Shown one piece after another: positions 7,860 through 16,899 of a stretch of 26,770 nt of DNA (position 1 is its first letter; the number at the start of each line of letters is the position of its first letter). The notes under the pieces were generated by a model that saw only the letters and a list, made by a program, of their open reading frames with translations, did no database searches and was not told where the DNA came from. Both the position numbers and the translations under genes were made by a program. Source of the DNA: RGIG9041 sp045593905. GTDB lineage: Bacteria > Bacillota > Clostridia > Oscillospirales > QAKW01. The stretch spans positions 1 to 26,770 of the forward strand of contig JAZNXL010000073.1 of the NCBI GenBank assembly GCA_045593905.1, given 5' to 3'.

Positions 7860-8871
7860 AACAATTACCGACAACTTAAAATCGCTTCAATTCAGTCCAC
7901 TTTATTATATTTTTGGTGAAGAAGAGTATTTGAAAGAGCATTACTATTCTTTGCTAAAACAAAAATGCTGTACCGAATTTGTTGAGTTTAACACCATTGA
8001 GTTTTTGCCAAAAACCTTTGATTTTAACGACTTTGAAAACTGTGTTAACAGCTATCCTGTAATGGCTGAACGCAAGTTTATAGGTGTTCACAATCTTGAA
8101 AATTCGCATGTTACTCAACAATTTTGCGAGTTATTAAAGCAAATTCCTGAATACTGCACCGTTGTTTTTTATGACAACGAACAAAAACAACCCGCCGATA
8201 AAAATCTGCTTGAAAACGCGGTTATGAGTGCAAACGGAGTTGTGGCAAACGTTGAAAAGCCTTCGGGCAGTGCGCTTTCTAATTGGTGTATGCGGCATTT
8301 TAAAACGTCGTCTAAAACAATATCTTCGCAAAATTTAAGCTATTTATTGTCGGTAGCCGATACCGATATGCGTTTTTTAGCAAACGAAATTTCAAAACTA
8401 TGCTCATTTGTAAAAGAACAAGAAATAACAAAAGAAGATATTGATAAGGTTGTTACAAAAAGTATTGATGCTAATCGCTTTGCGATAGGTGATGCCTTTT
8501 GCGCAGGCGACTATTCAAAAGTTCTTGATATTATTGATAAACTGTATAAACAAAACAGCGACGATACCGAAATTGCCTATGTGTTTTTTAAACTGTTTAC
8601 CGAACTGTATAAAGCAAAAATTGCACTTAAAAACGGTGTTCAGGCTGGGCAGCTTGCTTTGGAACTCGGTATTAAACCATCATTTGCCGCTACAAAGGCA
8701 ATGAAAAATGCAAGACTTTTGTCATATGAGTTTTTAAAGCAAGCAATATTACTTTCAATAAAACTTGATTTAGATTTTAAAAGAGTTTCGCAAAACAAAC
8801 GCGACTTGATTAATTTCTATATTGCCGAACTTATTGACAGGAGACAAACCATTGGAAAAGCTCAAGATTGA
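7849..8871 (+). CDS. holA: DNA polymerase III subunit delta
   Basis: 340 residues, the usual length for HolA. The opening (SPLYYIFGEEEYLKEHYY) is the degenerate AAA+ Walker region typical of delta, followed by the lid and C-terminal collar helices (YVFFKLFTELYKAKIALKNG). Delta opens the beta clamp within the clamp loader. The ATG lies inside the end of comEC; an upstream ATG at 7841 closes after three codons, so 7849 is the usable start, 13 nt from AAAGGA and probably translationally coupled. Its own end overlaps rnmV. Confidence 0.94.
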   Translation: MSIKTITDNLKSLQFSPLYYIFGEEEYLKEHYYSLLKQKCCTEFVEFNTIEFLPKTFDFNDFENCVNSYPVMAERKFIGVHNLENSHVTQQFCELLKQIPEYCTVVFYDNEQKQPADKNLLENAVMSANGVVANVEKPSGSALSNWCMRHFKTSSKTISSQNLSYLLSVADTDMRFLANEISKLCSFVKEQEITKEDIDKVVTKSIDANRFAIGDAFCAGDYSKVLDIIDKLYKQNSDDTEIAYVFFKLFTELYKAKIALKNGVQAGQLALELGIKPSFAATKAMKNARLLSYEFLKQAILLSIKLDLDFKRVSQNKRDLINFYIAELIDRRQTIGKAQD

Positions 8872-9430
8872 TAAATTAATAGTGGTTGAAGGCAAGTATG
8901 ATAAAATCAAATTATCAAATGTTGTTGATGCAAATATTATTGACGTTGGCGGCTTTTCGCTGTATAACAACAAAAATCTAATATCAACCTTAAAATCTCT
9001 TGCAAAACAAAACGGTGTAATTATACTTACCGATAGCGATGTTGCAGGCTATAAAATACGCGTACATTTAAATAAGATATTGTCGGGCTGCCAGATTCAA
9101 AATGTGTTAGCCCCGCAAATACAAGGCAAAGAATCAAGAAAAACCTCCTACTCTAAACAAGGTTTTTTAGGTGTTGAGGGTATTGATGACGCCACTATTT
9201 TGTCACTTTTGTCACAATATTCCAACTCTGATGTCAAAAAACCAGGGGATATATCGGTAAGCGACTTGTATGAGCTTGGCTTTTGTGGTAAACCAAATAG
9301 CAAACAAAAAAAGAACACACTGCTTAAAAAACTTGGAGTTCAGCAAAATATTTCTAATAATTTCTTGTTGAATTTGCTGAATCAGCGCTTTACAAAACAA
9401 CAATTCTACGATTATGTAAATAATTGTTGA
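8852..9430 (+). CDS. rnmV: ribonuclease M5
   Basis: 192 residues from the TTG at 8852, chosen because AGGAG ends 8 nt upstream and the protein then begins EKLKIDKLIVVEGKYDK as in the family; a longer in-frame TTG at 8822 has no such site. The TOPRIM domain shows VVEGKYDK with Glu13 and the DxD pair Asp61/Asp63 in ILTDSDVAGYKIR. GFLGVEGIDDATI is the RNase M5 analogue of the GVEHA segment, with a C-terminal helical region after it. The enzyme matures 5S rRNA precursors in low-GC Gram-positives. It overlaps holA by 20 nt and closes the comEC-holA-rnmV operon. Confidence 0.92.
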   Translation: MEKLKIDKLIVVEGKYDKIKLSNVVDANIIDVGGFSLYNNKNLISTLKSLAKQNGVIILTDSDVAGYKIRVHLNKILSGCQIQNVLAPQIQGKESRKTSYSKQGFLGVEGIDDATILSLLSQYSNSDVKKPGDISVSDLYELGFCGKPNSKQKKNTLLKKLGVQQNISNNFLLNLLNQRFTKQQFYDYVNNC

Positions 9431-9540
9431 ATTATCTCTGAATAAACAATATACAATTTTGTTGCTTATTGTCGATAATTAAAAATTTCATATGTATACT
9501 AAATGTTAAATATTGTTTACAATTTATGCAAATTGCACAA
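9431..9540. other. AT-rich gap between rnmV and its terminator
   Basis: Part of the 370-bp space before the large transport operon. No ORF, RNA signature or promoter pair is convincing here. A short palindrome (caattt / aaattg) near 9518-9533 is the only structure. From 9577 to 9691 the sequence is very AT-rich and featureless up to the transport promoter. Confidence 0.5.
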
Positions 9541-9576
9541 AAACCACCTTGTGATTTTTTACAAAGGTGGTTTTTT
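9541..9576 (+). terminator. Rho-independent terminator of comEC-holA-rnmV
   Basis: accacctt / aaggtggt stem with a 10- to 12-nt loop and TTTTTT, about 110 nt beyond the rnmV stop. Confidence 0.85.
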
Positions 9577-9691
9577 GTCGCTTATGCACAATAAAATAGG
9601 TGAAATAACAGTCAAAATGGTAAATATAAAATTTAAAAAATTTTTTAAAATAAATAGTGAAAGTTTTTGCTAATTATATTTAATAATTTTA

Positions 9692-9720
9692 TTGAATTAT
9701 TTTTTGCGTTTTGGTATAAT
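9692..9720 (+). promoter_or_regulatory. sigma-A promoter of the transport operon
   Basis: TTGAAT (9692-9697), exactly 17 bp, TATAAT (9715-9720). It would start transcription near 9727 and give a leader of about 75 nt. No cre-like site or clear repressor palindrome overlaps it. It is the only convincing promoter before the terminator at 21.2 kb, implying a transcript of about 11.5 kb. Confidence 0.85.
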
Positions 9721-9736
9721 TTCATACTGTAAAGTA

Positions 9737-9759
9737 GTGTGCACGTTTCGTACGCGCAC
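9737..9759 (+). other. hairpin in the 5' leader of the transport operon
   Basis: gtgtgc / gcgcac arms with one G-T pair, extended inside by acg / cgt across a 2-nt bulge, lie about 10 nt from the predicted transcript start. It could protect the 5' end of the mRNA or serve as an operator in DNA form. No U-run follows, so it is not a terminator. It is markedly GC-rich for its surroundings. Confidence 0.45.
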
Positions 9760-9800
9760 ATAAAAGTATATTAAGAATTTTTTTAGCGGAGGTATCCATA

Positions 9801-12800
9801 ATGTCTAACAGCAAAAAGTCAAACTTCATAGTTAGATTGCTTTGTGTGTTACTTGCAGTTATGTTCCTCGTGTCATCTCTTTCTATCTGTGTTTTCGCAG
9901 AGGGTGAAGTTGAATCTGAAGTTTCGGAACAAGTTACCGAAACCGAAGAACAAACTTACTCTGACGAAGCGGAAGAAGGTTATGGCGTTGTCTCTGACGA
10001 TGACGAAGAAGAACTTACTGACGAAGAACTTAAAGAGCTCTACATTGAAGGCTTCGAACGTACAGGTGAATACGCTGAGTACTTTGAAAAATATTTAGAG
10101 TACAGCAAAAATTTACCTGAAATTGTAATTGACCCTGCTTCTTACGAGTCGGCTACAGCAGTAGTTGTTGCTCACCCTGAATACGAGGGTGTTCAAAATG
10201 TTGTAGAACTCCAAAAAGATGGCAACGGTGAACTGGTTTACGTGTTTAACGTAGCTGAAACCGGTATGTATGCGGTTGAGTTTACATATTTCCCACTTGC
10301 AGACACAATTACAAGAGACCTTGAGTTTGCGCTCTATATCGATGGTCAAGCACCTTTCAGCACTGCTGAAAGCTTAACCTTAAAGCGTAATTGGGCAGAT
10401 GAAACTGAAATTAAAACCGATAGCATCGGCAACCAGCTTCTTCCTTCTCAAATTCTTAAACCCAAGTGGATTACAGCTGATTTCTATGACCCCAACGGCA
10501 ACTACAACGAGCCGCTCATGTTTTTCCTTGAGCAAGGTGAACATAGAATTACTGTAAAATCAATCTCGGGCACATTCGCGCTTTCGCAAATTCGTATTCA
10601 TAACGATGGTGATTTGCAGCCGTACGATGAGTATATCGCAGCTAACGATGCAAACGGTGCAAAAGATGCAACAACTTACTTTGAGCTCGAGGCTGAAGAC
10701 TATGTTGATAAATCAGACTCAATTTTACAAAGAGCTTTTGATAGAAGTGACCCCAAGGTTACACCTTACAGCATCAGTAAAACTGCTCTTAACACCTTTG
10801 GCGGTTCAAACTGGAACACCAGCCTTCAAAGAGTAAATTATGAGATTGACGTTAAAGAGTCAGGCTACTACGAGCTTACTTTCAGATTCAGACAGTCATT
10901 TATGCGTGGTACTACCATCTACAGAAAGCTTTTTATTGATGATATTGTACCTTTTGCAGAGGCTGAATCTCTTGCATTTGATTTCGACTCGGGCTATCAG
11001 GTTGTAACTGCCGGTAAAACTGTTGATGGTGAGTTTGTTCCTTACAAAGTTTATCTTGAAGAGGGCAAACACACAATCTCGCTTCAGGCTGTTATAGGCA
11101 AAATGGCAAAAGCCAGCCGTGACGTTGAACGTGCTGTTTACAAGCTCAACTATATTTATCGTAAAATCATTATGTTTACAGGTACATCACCTGATACATA
11201 TCGTGACTACGAATTGTTTGATAACGTTGAAAATCTTAAGGCTATGTTCCTTCAAATTTCTGACACACTCAAACAAATCAAAGCTGATGTTGATGCAGTT
11301 TCAACAAACGCCGGCGGTGAGAGTGAAATACTTAACACTTTGAGTATGCAAATTGACAGCTTTATTGAAAAGCCGTATACAATTCCCTCACGTCTTTCTA
11401 CTTTTAAAGATAATATCAGTTCACTTGGTTCGTGGATGATTAACATTAGAAATATTCCGCTTCAACTTGATAAAATTGTTTTTGTAGGTCACGGGGTAGA
11501 AACAAAATCATATAAAGCAACCTTCCTAGACAAAGCATCTCACGAGGTTAAAGCATTTGTTTCTTCATTCGTTGATGATTATACTGCTATCGGTGGTCAG
11601 TCAGGTGACGAAGAACACGCAATCACAGCGTGGGTTGGTACAGGTCGTGACCAGGCTATTACACTTAAAACACTTGTTGATAACTATTTCACTCCCGACA
11701 CAGGAATTAAAGTAAACGTTTCACTTGTTCCTCTTGGAGTTCTTTCAAAGGCTATCGTTGCAGGTCGTGGTCCTGATGTTGCACTTCACGTTTCGAGAAC
11801 TGAGCCTATGAACCTTGGTTATCGTAATGCGCTTGTTGACTTAAAGCAATTTGACGATTATGACGAGGTTATTAAGCAGTTCAGTGCGTATGCAACTGTA
11901 CCTTACGAATTAAAAACAACTGATGCTGACGGTAACGCTATTGATAAAGCTTACGGTCTTCCCGAGACACAAAACTTTAATATGATGTTCTATCGTAAAG
12001 ACGTATTCAGCGAGCTTGGTATTGAAGTTCCTAATACCTGGGATGAATTTGACCAAGTACTTCCTATTATTCAAGAGAACAACATGACTGTTGGTGTTGA
12101 GTCAGCGCTTACAACAGGTTTGTTCTATACATTAATAATGCAGAACGGCGGCGACATCTATGCTGATGACGGTTCACAAACAAGATTTACCGAGCAGGTA
12201 GCTGTTGACTCGTTCACAAAATGGACTAACTACTACACACTTTACGATTTCCCAATTTCATACAGCTGGTATACACGTTTTAGAAACGGTGAAATGCCGC
12301 TCGTATTTGAACCTTATTCAAATATTACATATCTTGCTGAATCGGCACCTGAACTTGCAGGTCTTTGGGGCGTTGCTCCAATTCCCGGTACTGTTGATTC
12401 AACAGGTAAAATCGACAGAACTGAAACATCGGTTGGTCTTTCAGCTGCTGTAATCGTTGCAAACAAATCTAAAAAACCCGAAGTTAAAAAGACTAAAGAA
12501 CAAGACTCATGGACATTCCTTAAATGGTGGGTATCAAGAGATACAATGGCTGACTACGGTAACCGTATCGAAATGGCTATCGGTCCTGTTGCAAGATACA
12601 CAACCGCTAACGTTGAAGCATTTGAGCTTCTTAACTGGACAATGGAAGAAGCAAATGCTATTAAGGCTCAGCGTGAGTTTGTTAAAGAAATCCCCGAACT
12701 TGTTGGTGGTTACTACGTAGCTCGTTCAATCGTTAACGCGTTCAGAAACGTAACCAATAACTACACTAACCCAAGAGAAATGCTGTTCTACTACAACGAC

Positions 12801-12872
12801 CAGATGAACGACGAGATTTGGCGTAAACGTATAGAATACAACTTATCAGTACCGAAGGAGGCGAAAGAATAA
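9801..12872 (+). CDS. large secreted ABC solute-binding protein with CBM-like N-terminal extension
   Basis: 1023 residues. A signal peptide (1-33) appears to be cut by signal peptidase I at VFA|EG; the Cys at 30 is not in a lipobox (Ile precedes it and VFA follows). Residues 35-105 are strongly acidic. About 110-270 and 290-435 look like two beta-sandwich carbohydrate-binding-like modules, each with the same pattern: a 'Y.V.F' strand, then 'LYIDGQAPFSTAESL' or 'LFIDDIVPFAEAESL', and later 'L(E)(E/Q)G(E/K)H.I.(V/L)'. A helical linker (470-560) leads to a family 1 extracellular solute-binding domain (about 605-1015) with GRGPDVAL, AYGLPETQNFNMMFYRKDVF and NTWDEF. It should capture a glycan or oligosaccharide for the permeases encoded next, whose ATG overlaps its stop (TAATG). 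Substrate unknown. GGAGG precedes the ATG. Confidence 0.9.
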   Translation: MSNSKKSNFIVRLLCVLLAVMFLVSSLSICVFAEGEVESEVSEQVTETEEQTYSDEAEEGYGVVSDDDEEELTDEELKELYIEGFERTGEYAEYFEKYLEYSKNLPEIVIDPASYESATAVVVAHPEYEGVQNVVELQKDGNGELVYVFNVAETGMYAVEFTYFPLADTITRDLEFALYIDGQAPFSTAESLTLKRNWADETEIKTDSIGNQLLPSQILKPKWITADFYDPNGNYNEPLMFFLEQGEHRITVKSISGTFALSQIRIHNDGDLQPYDEYIAANDANGAKDATTYFELEAEDYVDKSDSILQRAFDRSDPKVTPYSISKTALNTFGGSNWNTSLQRVNYEIDVKESGYYELTFRFRQSFMRGTTIYRKLFIDDIVPFAEAESLAFDFDSGYQVVTAGKTVDGEFVPYKVYLEEGKHTISLQAVIGKMAKASRDVERAVYKLNYIYRKIIMFTGTSPDTYRDYELFDNVENLKAMFLQISDTLKQIKADVDAVSTNAGGESEILNTLSMQIDSFIEKPYTIPSRLSTFKDNISSLGSWMINIRNIPLQLDKIVFVGHGVETKSYKATFLDKASHEVKAFVSSFVDDYTAIGGQSGDEEHAITAWVGTGRDQAITLKTLVDNYFTPDTGIKVNVSLVPLGVLSKAIVAGRGPDVALHVSRTEPMNLGYRNALVDLKQFDDYDEVIKQFSAYATVPYELKTTDADGNAIDKAYGLPETQNFNMMFYRKDVFSELGIEVPNTWDEFDQVLPIIQENNMTVGVESALTTGLFYTLIMQNGGDIYADDGSQTRFTEQVAVDSFTKWTNYYTLYDFPISYSWYTRFRNGEMPLVFEPYSNITYLAESAPELAGLWGVAPIPGTVDSTGKIDRTETSVGLSAAVIVANKSKKPEVKKTKEQDSWTFLKWWVSRDTMADYGNRIEMAIGPVARYTTANVEAFELLNWTMEEANAIKAQREFVKEIPELVGGYYVARSIVNAFRNVTNNYTNPREMLFYYNDQMNDEIWRKRIEYNLSVPKEAKE

Positions 12873-13831
12873 TGGCTAAAGTTTCAAATAAAGAATTAGA
12901 ACTTCTTAAAAAGAAGAGACTAACCTTCGGCGAAAAGGCTCAGCTTACTTGGAGACAAATGAAGGATAACAAGGTAAATTACTTCCTTATTCTTCCGTTT
13001 CTTGTTTTCTTCTTCTTGTTTACAATTTTGCCTGTTTTAGCGGCAATCTTCCTTTCGTTTACAAGATACGATATTCTTAATGCCCCTGTTTTTGTTGGCT
13101 GGGACAACTACATAAGAATGTTCCTTGAAGACGAGGTATTCTTAATCGCTCTTAAAAATACAATTCAGTTTGCTATTATCACAGGTCCTGTTTCGTATTT
13201 CCTTTGCTTTGTGTTTGCATGGTTTATCAACGACCTTCCGCCTATTGCCAGAGCAACATTCACCGTTGTTTTCTATGCTCCTACACTTGCAAACATCTAC
13301 TTTATTTGGCAATACATATTCAGTGGTGATATGTACGGTCTTTTAAACTCAACACTTTTACAGTTTGGTATTATTGACGAGCCTATTATCTGGCTCTCAA
13401 ATACCGACTATATGCTCGACATCGTAATTTTCGTTCAGTTATGGTGTTCGCTTGGTACAGGCTTCTTGGCGTTTGTTGCCGGTCTTCAAAACCTTGACCC
13501 CTCACTTGCCGAAGCTGGTGCTATTGACGGTATCAAAAACAGATTCCAAGAACTTATTTACATTATCCTTCCCCAGATGGGCGGTTCGCTTATGTTCGGT
13601 TCGGTAATGCAAATTTCTTCAGCCTTCTCAGTTGGCGGTATCTCGTCAGCACTCGTAGGCTTCCCGTCGGTTGACTATGCTGCACATACAATAGTGCTTC
13701 ACGTTTCCGACTTTGGTCACACACGTTTTGAACTCGGTTATGCTTGTGCGCTTTCAGTTGTACTGTTTGCAATGATGCTTGGTGTTAAAGCAATCGTTAA
13801 CGCACTTCTTAGCCGTATCTCACATGAATAA
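12872..13831 (+). CDS. carbohydrate ABC transporter permease, MalF/UgpA type (pair 1)
   Basis: 319 residues with six predicted membrane segments after a basic N-terminus (KKKRLTFGEKAQLTWRQMKDNK). The first runs VNYFLILPFLVFFFLFTILPVLAAIFLSF. The cytoplasmic EAA loop that docks the ATPase is EAGAIDGIKNRFQELIYIILP. It forms half of the membrane channel with the next gene. Start TAATG overlaps the binding-protein stop, with AAGGAGG just upstream. The ATPase is not encoded here; such importers usually share a distant MsmK/UgpC-type ATPase. Confidence 0.93.
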   Translation: MAKVSNKELELLKKKRLTFGEKAQLTWRQMKDNKVNYFLILPFLVFFFLFTILPVLAAIFLSFTRYDILNAPVFVGWDNYIRMFLEDEVFLIALKNTIQFAIITGPVSYFLCFVFAWFINDLPPIARATFTVVFYAPTLANIYFIWQYIFSGDMYGLLNSTLLQFGIIDEPIIWLSNTDYMLDIVIFVQLWCSLGTGFLAFVAGLQNLDPSLAEAGAIDGIKNRFQELIYIILPQMGGSLMFGSVMQISSAFSVGGISSALVGFPSVDYAAHTIVLHVSDFGHTRFELGYACALSVVLFAMMLGVKAIVNALLSRISHE

Positions 13832-13851
13832 AGAAAGGAGAGTAATGTAAA

Positions 13852-14706
13852 ATGTCAAAATTAAGACGAAATAAAATTGCATTAGCCGGCGATATTACTA
13901 CATATGTAATGTTGTTGCTTTACGGCGCATTTATGGCATTACCCCTTGTTTATTCAATTATTCAGGCGTTCAAACCCTATAATGAGTTGTTTATCTTCCC
14001 GCCGCGTTTCTTTGCAAGACAGCCTACCATCGCAAACTTTACTCAGCTTTTCGATTTAACATCTTCAACCTGGGTACCGTTTTCAAGATACGTATTTAAC
14101 ACAGTTTTAAATACAATTGTAGGTACGGTATTACATATCATTGCTGCTGCAATGTGTGCTTATCCGCTTGCTAAAAACCGTTTCCCCGGCAAAAAGCTTA
14201 TATTCAACATCGTAGTATGGTCGCTCTTGTTCTCGGGCGGCGTTACTGAAATTCCTGTTTATCTTGTAATGTCATACCTTGGAATTGTTGATACATATTT
14301 TGCTTTCTGGCTCCCTGAAATTGCTGTTGCAATGGGTACCTTCCTTCTCAAACAAAATATGGCTGAAATTCCTGATGCTATGATAGAGGCTGCGCGTATT
14401 GACGGCGCAAATGAGTGGACTATTTTATGGAAGGTTGCAATGCCTGCGGTTAAACCTGCTTGGCTTACTCTTGCAATCTTTGCCTTCCAAAGAAACTGGA
14501 ACGCTACATCCTCTTCATATATTTATACTGAAACAATCAAAACACTTCCTTCGGCACTCAGCCAGATTACTGCAGTAGGTTCAGTAGCCCGTGCAGGTGA
14601 GGCTTATGCCGCATCAGTGTTAATGCTAATTCCGCCAATCATATTCTTTATTATTGCTCAAAGCAGTACCGTAAAGACTATGGCTCATGCCGGTATTAAG
14701 GGTTAA
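13852..14706 (+). CDS. carbohydrate ABC transporter permease, MalG/AraQ type (pair 1)
   Basis: 284 residues, six membrane segments, with the MalG-type opening (ITTYVMLLLYGAFMALPLVYSI), a periplasmic-type loop (FFARQPTIANF) and the EAA loop EAARIDGANEWTILWKVAMP. Partner of the preceding permease, 20 nt downstream, with AAAGGAG before the ATG. Confidence 0.93.
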   Translation: MSKLRRNKIALAGDITTYVMLLLYGAFMALPLVYSIIQAFKPYNELFIFPPRFFARQPTIANFTQLFDLTSSTWVPFSRYVFNTVLNTIVGTVLHIIAAAMCAYPLAKNRFPGKKLIFNIVVWSLLFSGGVTEIPVYLVMSYLGIVDTYFAFWLPEIAVAMGTFLLKQNMAEIPDAMIEAARIDGANEWTILWKVAMPAVKPAWLTLAIFAFQRNWNATSSSYIYTETIKTLPSALSQITAVGSVARAGEAYAASVLMLIPPIIFFIIAQSSTVKTMAHAGIKG

Positions 14707-14719
14707 GGAGGGGACAGCT

Positions 14720-16261
14720 ATGAAAACAACATTAAAATCAGTTTTAATTGTCGCTCTTATCTTTGTTATGGCAGCGACAATGGCTCTTCCTGCTTTTGCT
14801 TATGTTCCTTATAATACATATAACTACAACTTCTACGGCGAGACCGTAGGTAGCCCGGCAGGATATGTACCTGAAAAGCTTTTACTTGCTGAGGACCTTG
14901 GCATTAGCGCTATCCACAGCCCCAACGACATCTACGTTGACGATAGTAATAATCAAATTTATCTTCTTGACCTTGGTGGTGTAAACGCAAGAGGCCGCCT
15001 TTCAATCTTTGATGAAAACTTTAACCTTATCAGTGAGTTTAAATACTTAACCGATATTAACGGTGAACAGTATTCTCTTAAAAACCCCTGTGGTGTTACA
15101 ACTGATAAAAATGGTTATATCTACATTTGCGATACAGATAACGGCGCACTCTTAAAGCTTACTCACGAGGGCCAAATCATTATGAAATACGAAGCTCCGA
15201 GTGATGATATATTTGATGAATCAAATACATACAAGCCCTACAAAATTGTAATTGGTATTAACGGTTCTGCTTACGTAATTTCAAAAGGCTGTCTTGAGGG
15301 TATTCTTGAGTTTAACCCCGAAGGCGAGTTTGTTCGTTTCTTCGGTGCTCCTAAGGTTCAACTTTCAGTTGGCGACTATCTCCAAATCTATTGGAGAAAA
15401 ATCTACCGTTCATTTGGCGGTGCCGATGTTGATGACTTGTTCGTAACATACGTTCCTACCGAGTTTGAAAACATTGATATTGACCATAACGGCTTTATCT
15501 TCTCGACAGTTATTGCTAACGAAAAATCTACCGAAGAGGCTTCAAAGCTCAACTTTACCGGTACAAACACATTAAACCCCACATCAAAATCAACTAAGAA
15601 AGTAAACGACACTCTTTCTACAAACTACGGAGACTTACAAGTTATTTCGAAGAACCACGATAACAACTTTGTTGATATTGTTGTTGATAAAGACGGTTTC
15701 TTCTCAATGCTTGACACAAAACTTTCAAAGATTTTCGAGTATGATTCTGAAGGCAACCTCGTATTCGTATACGGCGGTGCAGGCGAACAGGTTGGTACAT
15801 TCGGTAATGTTTCAGCAATGGCAAAGCTTGGTAAAAAGACACTCGTTATTGATAAAACAAGCTGTGCTATCACAGTGTTCAAACTCTCTGACTACGGTGA
15901 GGCTCTTCACGAAGCTGTAAATTATTATAATTTAGGTCTTTATGCAGAAGCTGACCCTGCGTGGCGTAAAGTTTTACTTTACAATGCAAACTCAGACCTT
16001 GCTCATGTTGGTATAGGTAAGGTTTACTATTCAAACGGCGAATATAAAAACTCTATGGAAGAATTTAGACTTGCTAATGACCGCGAAAACTACTCAAGGT
16101 CATACGCGCTCTATAGAAAAGAAGTTATAAGAGCTAACTTTACACTTGGTGCAACACTTCTTGTTATCTTGTTTATTGCTCTTATCATTTGGCGTAAGTA
16201 TGGCAAAAAAATCATTGCCGCAATTAGAGAAAAGAAAAATGGAGGTGTAATTAATGGATAA
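14720..16261 (+). CDS. membrane-anchored extracellular NHL-propeller/TPR protein
   Basis: 513 residues. The start is the ATG at 14720, 8-9 nt after AAGGAGG; an in-frame ATG at 14687 lies in the permease and lacks a site. Signal peptide cut at AFA|YV. The following YVPYNTYNYNFYG is aromatic-rich. About 60-400 is a six-bladed NHL-type beta-propeller with repeats such as 'P.DIYVDDSNNQIYLLD', 'PCGVTTDKNGYIYICDT' and 'FVDIVVDKDGFFSMLD'. About 415-465 is TPR-like (AVNYYNLGLYAEADPAWRKVL, GIGKVYYSNGEYKNSMEEF). One transmembrane helix near 480-500 (FTLGATLLVILFIALIIW) and a short Lys-rich cytoplasmic tail follow. NHL propellers bind proteins or glycans, so it may dock the binding protein or substrate at the importer. 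No enzyme motif seen. Overlaps the next gene by 8 nt. Confidence 0.82.
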   Translation: MKTTLKSVLIVALIFVMAATMALPAFAYVPYNTYNYNFYGETVGSPAGYVPEKLLLAEDLGISAIHSPNDIYVDDSNNQIYLLDLGGVNARGRLSIFDENFNLISEFKYLTDINGEQYSLKNPCGVTTDKNGYIYICDTDNGALLKLTHEGQIIMKYEAPSDDIFDESNTYKPYKIVIGINGSAYVISKGCLEGILEFNPEGEFVRFFGAPKVQLSVGDYLQIYWRKIYRSFGGADVDDLFVTYVPTEFENIDIDHNGFIFSTVIANEKSTEEASKLNFTGTNTLNPTSKSTKKVNDTLSTNYGDLQVISKNHDNNFVDIVVDKDGFFSMLDTKLSKIFEYDSEGNLVFVYGGAGEQVGTFGNVSAMAKLGKKTLVIDKTSCAITVFKLSDYGEALHEAVNYYNLGLYAEADPAWRKVLLYNANSDLAHVGIGKVYYSNGEYKNSMEEFRLANDRENYSRSYALYRKEVIRANFTLGATLLVILFIALIIWRKYGKKIIAAIREKKNGGVING

Positions 16262-16883
16262 GTCATTTGCTTTTAAAGGCACTATTAACCCTTTAAGAAT
16301 TATTAATCACCCCATTGAAACAATTGAAAACCTTAAAGAAAAGAAAAACGGCTCATTTTATTGGGCAACAATAATTTTGGCACTGTTTACTTTTTCTGAA
16401 ATTCTTTTAGCAGTAACAAAAGGCTTTATATTCAACACATCGCGTATTGAAGACTTTAACTTGTTTATGGTACTTGCGCGTTCGTTGTTTATGGTTTTAC
16501 TCTTTGTTGTTGCTAACTGGGCACTTTGTACATTGCTTGACGGCGAGGGTAGAGTAATAGATATTTACATATCCACCTGTTACTGTTTAATTCCGCTTGT
16601 TGTTATCAGGTTTGTACAGGCAATTTGCTCAAATCTTTTAACCGCTGACGAATATGTTTTTGTTGGTATGGTTGAAATTTGCTTTAATGCTTGGTTTGTT
16701 ATTTTGCTTTTATTCGCATTAAAAACAATACACAACTACACATTATCAAAAACAATTGGTAATGCACTGTTCACTATCGTAGCAATGGCAATTATCTTCT
16801 TTATTGGATTTTTGTTTATTGTTCTTGTACAACAGTTGTACATCTTTTTCGCAACAGTTATTACCGAAATCATTATGAGATAG
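16254..16883 (+). CDS. YIP1 family membrane protein
   Basis: 209 residues, mostly hydrophobic, about five membrane segments (near 37-57, 72-92, 107-127, 137-157, 172-200). A short soluble N-terminus has the YIP1-like 'INPLRIINHPIETIENLKEKKNGSFYWATII'. YIP1-like proteins have no assigned enzyme activity in bacteria. Translational coupling to the NHL gene (start inside its end, GGAGGTG upstream) suggests the two act together in the membrane. The family call rests on topology and the N-terminal motif. Confidence 0.7.
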   Translation: MDKSFAFKGTINPLRIINHPIETIENLKEKKNGSFYWATIILALFTFSEILLAVTKGFIFNTSRIEDFNLFMVLARSLFMVLLFVVANWALCTLLDGEGRVIDIYISTCYCLIPLVVIRFVQAICSNLLTADEYVFVGMVEICFNAWFVILLLFALKTIHNYTLSKTIGNALFTIVAMAIIFFIGFLFIVLVQQLYIFFATVITEIIMR

Positions 16884-16899
16884 AAAGGAGAGGGTACTA

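Noticed and set aside
9885..9900. Lipobox in the large binding protein (LSIC)
   Set aside because: Ile at the -1 position and VFA|E following fit signal peptidase I, not lipoprotein processing.
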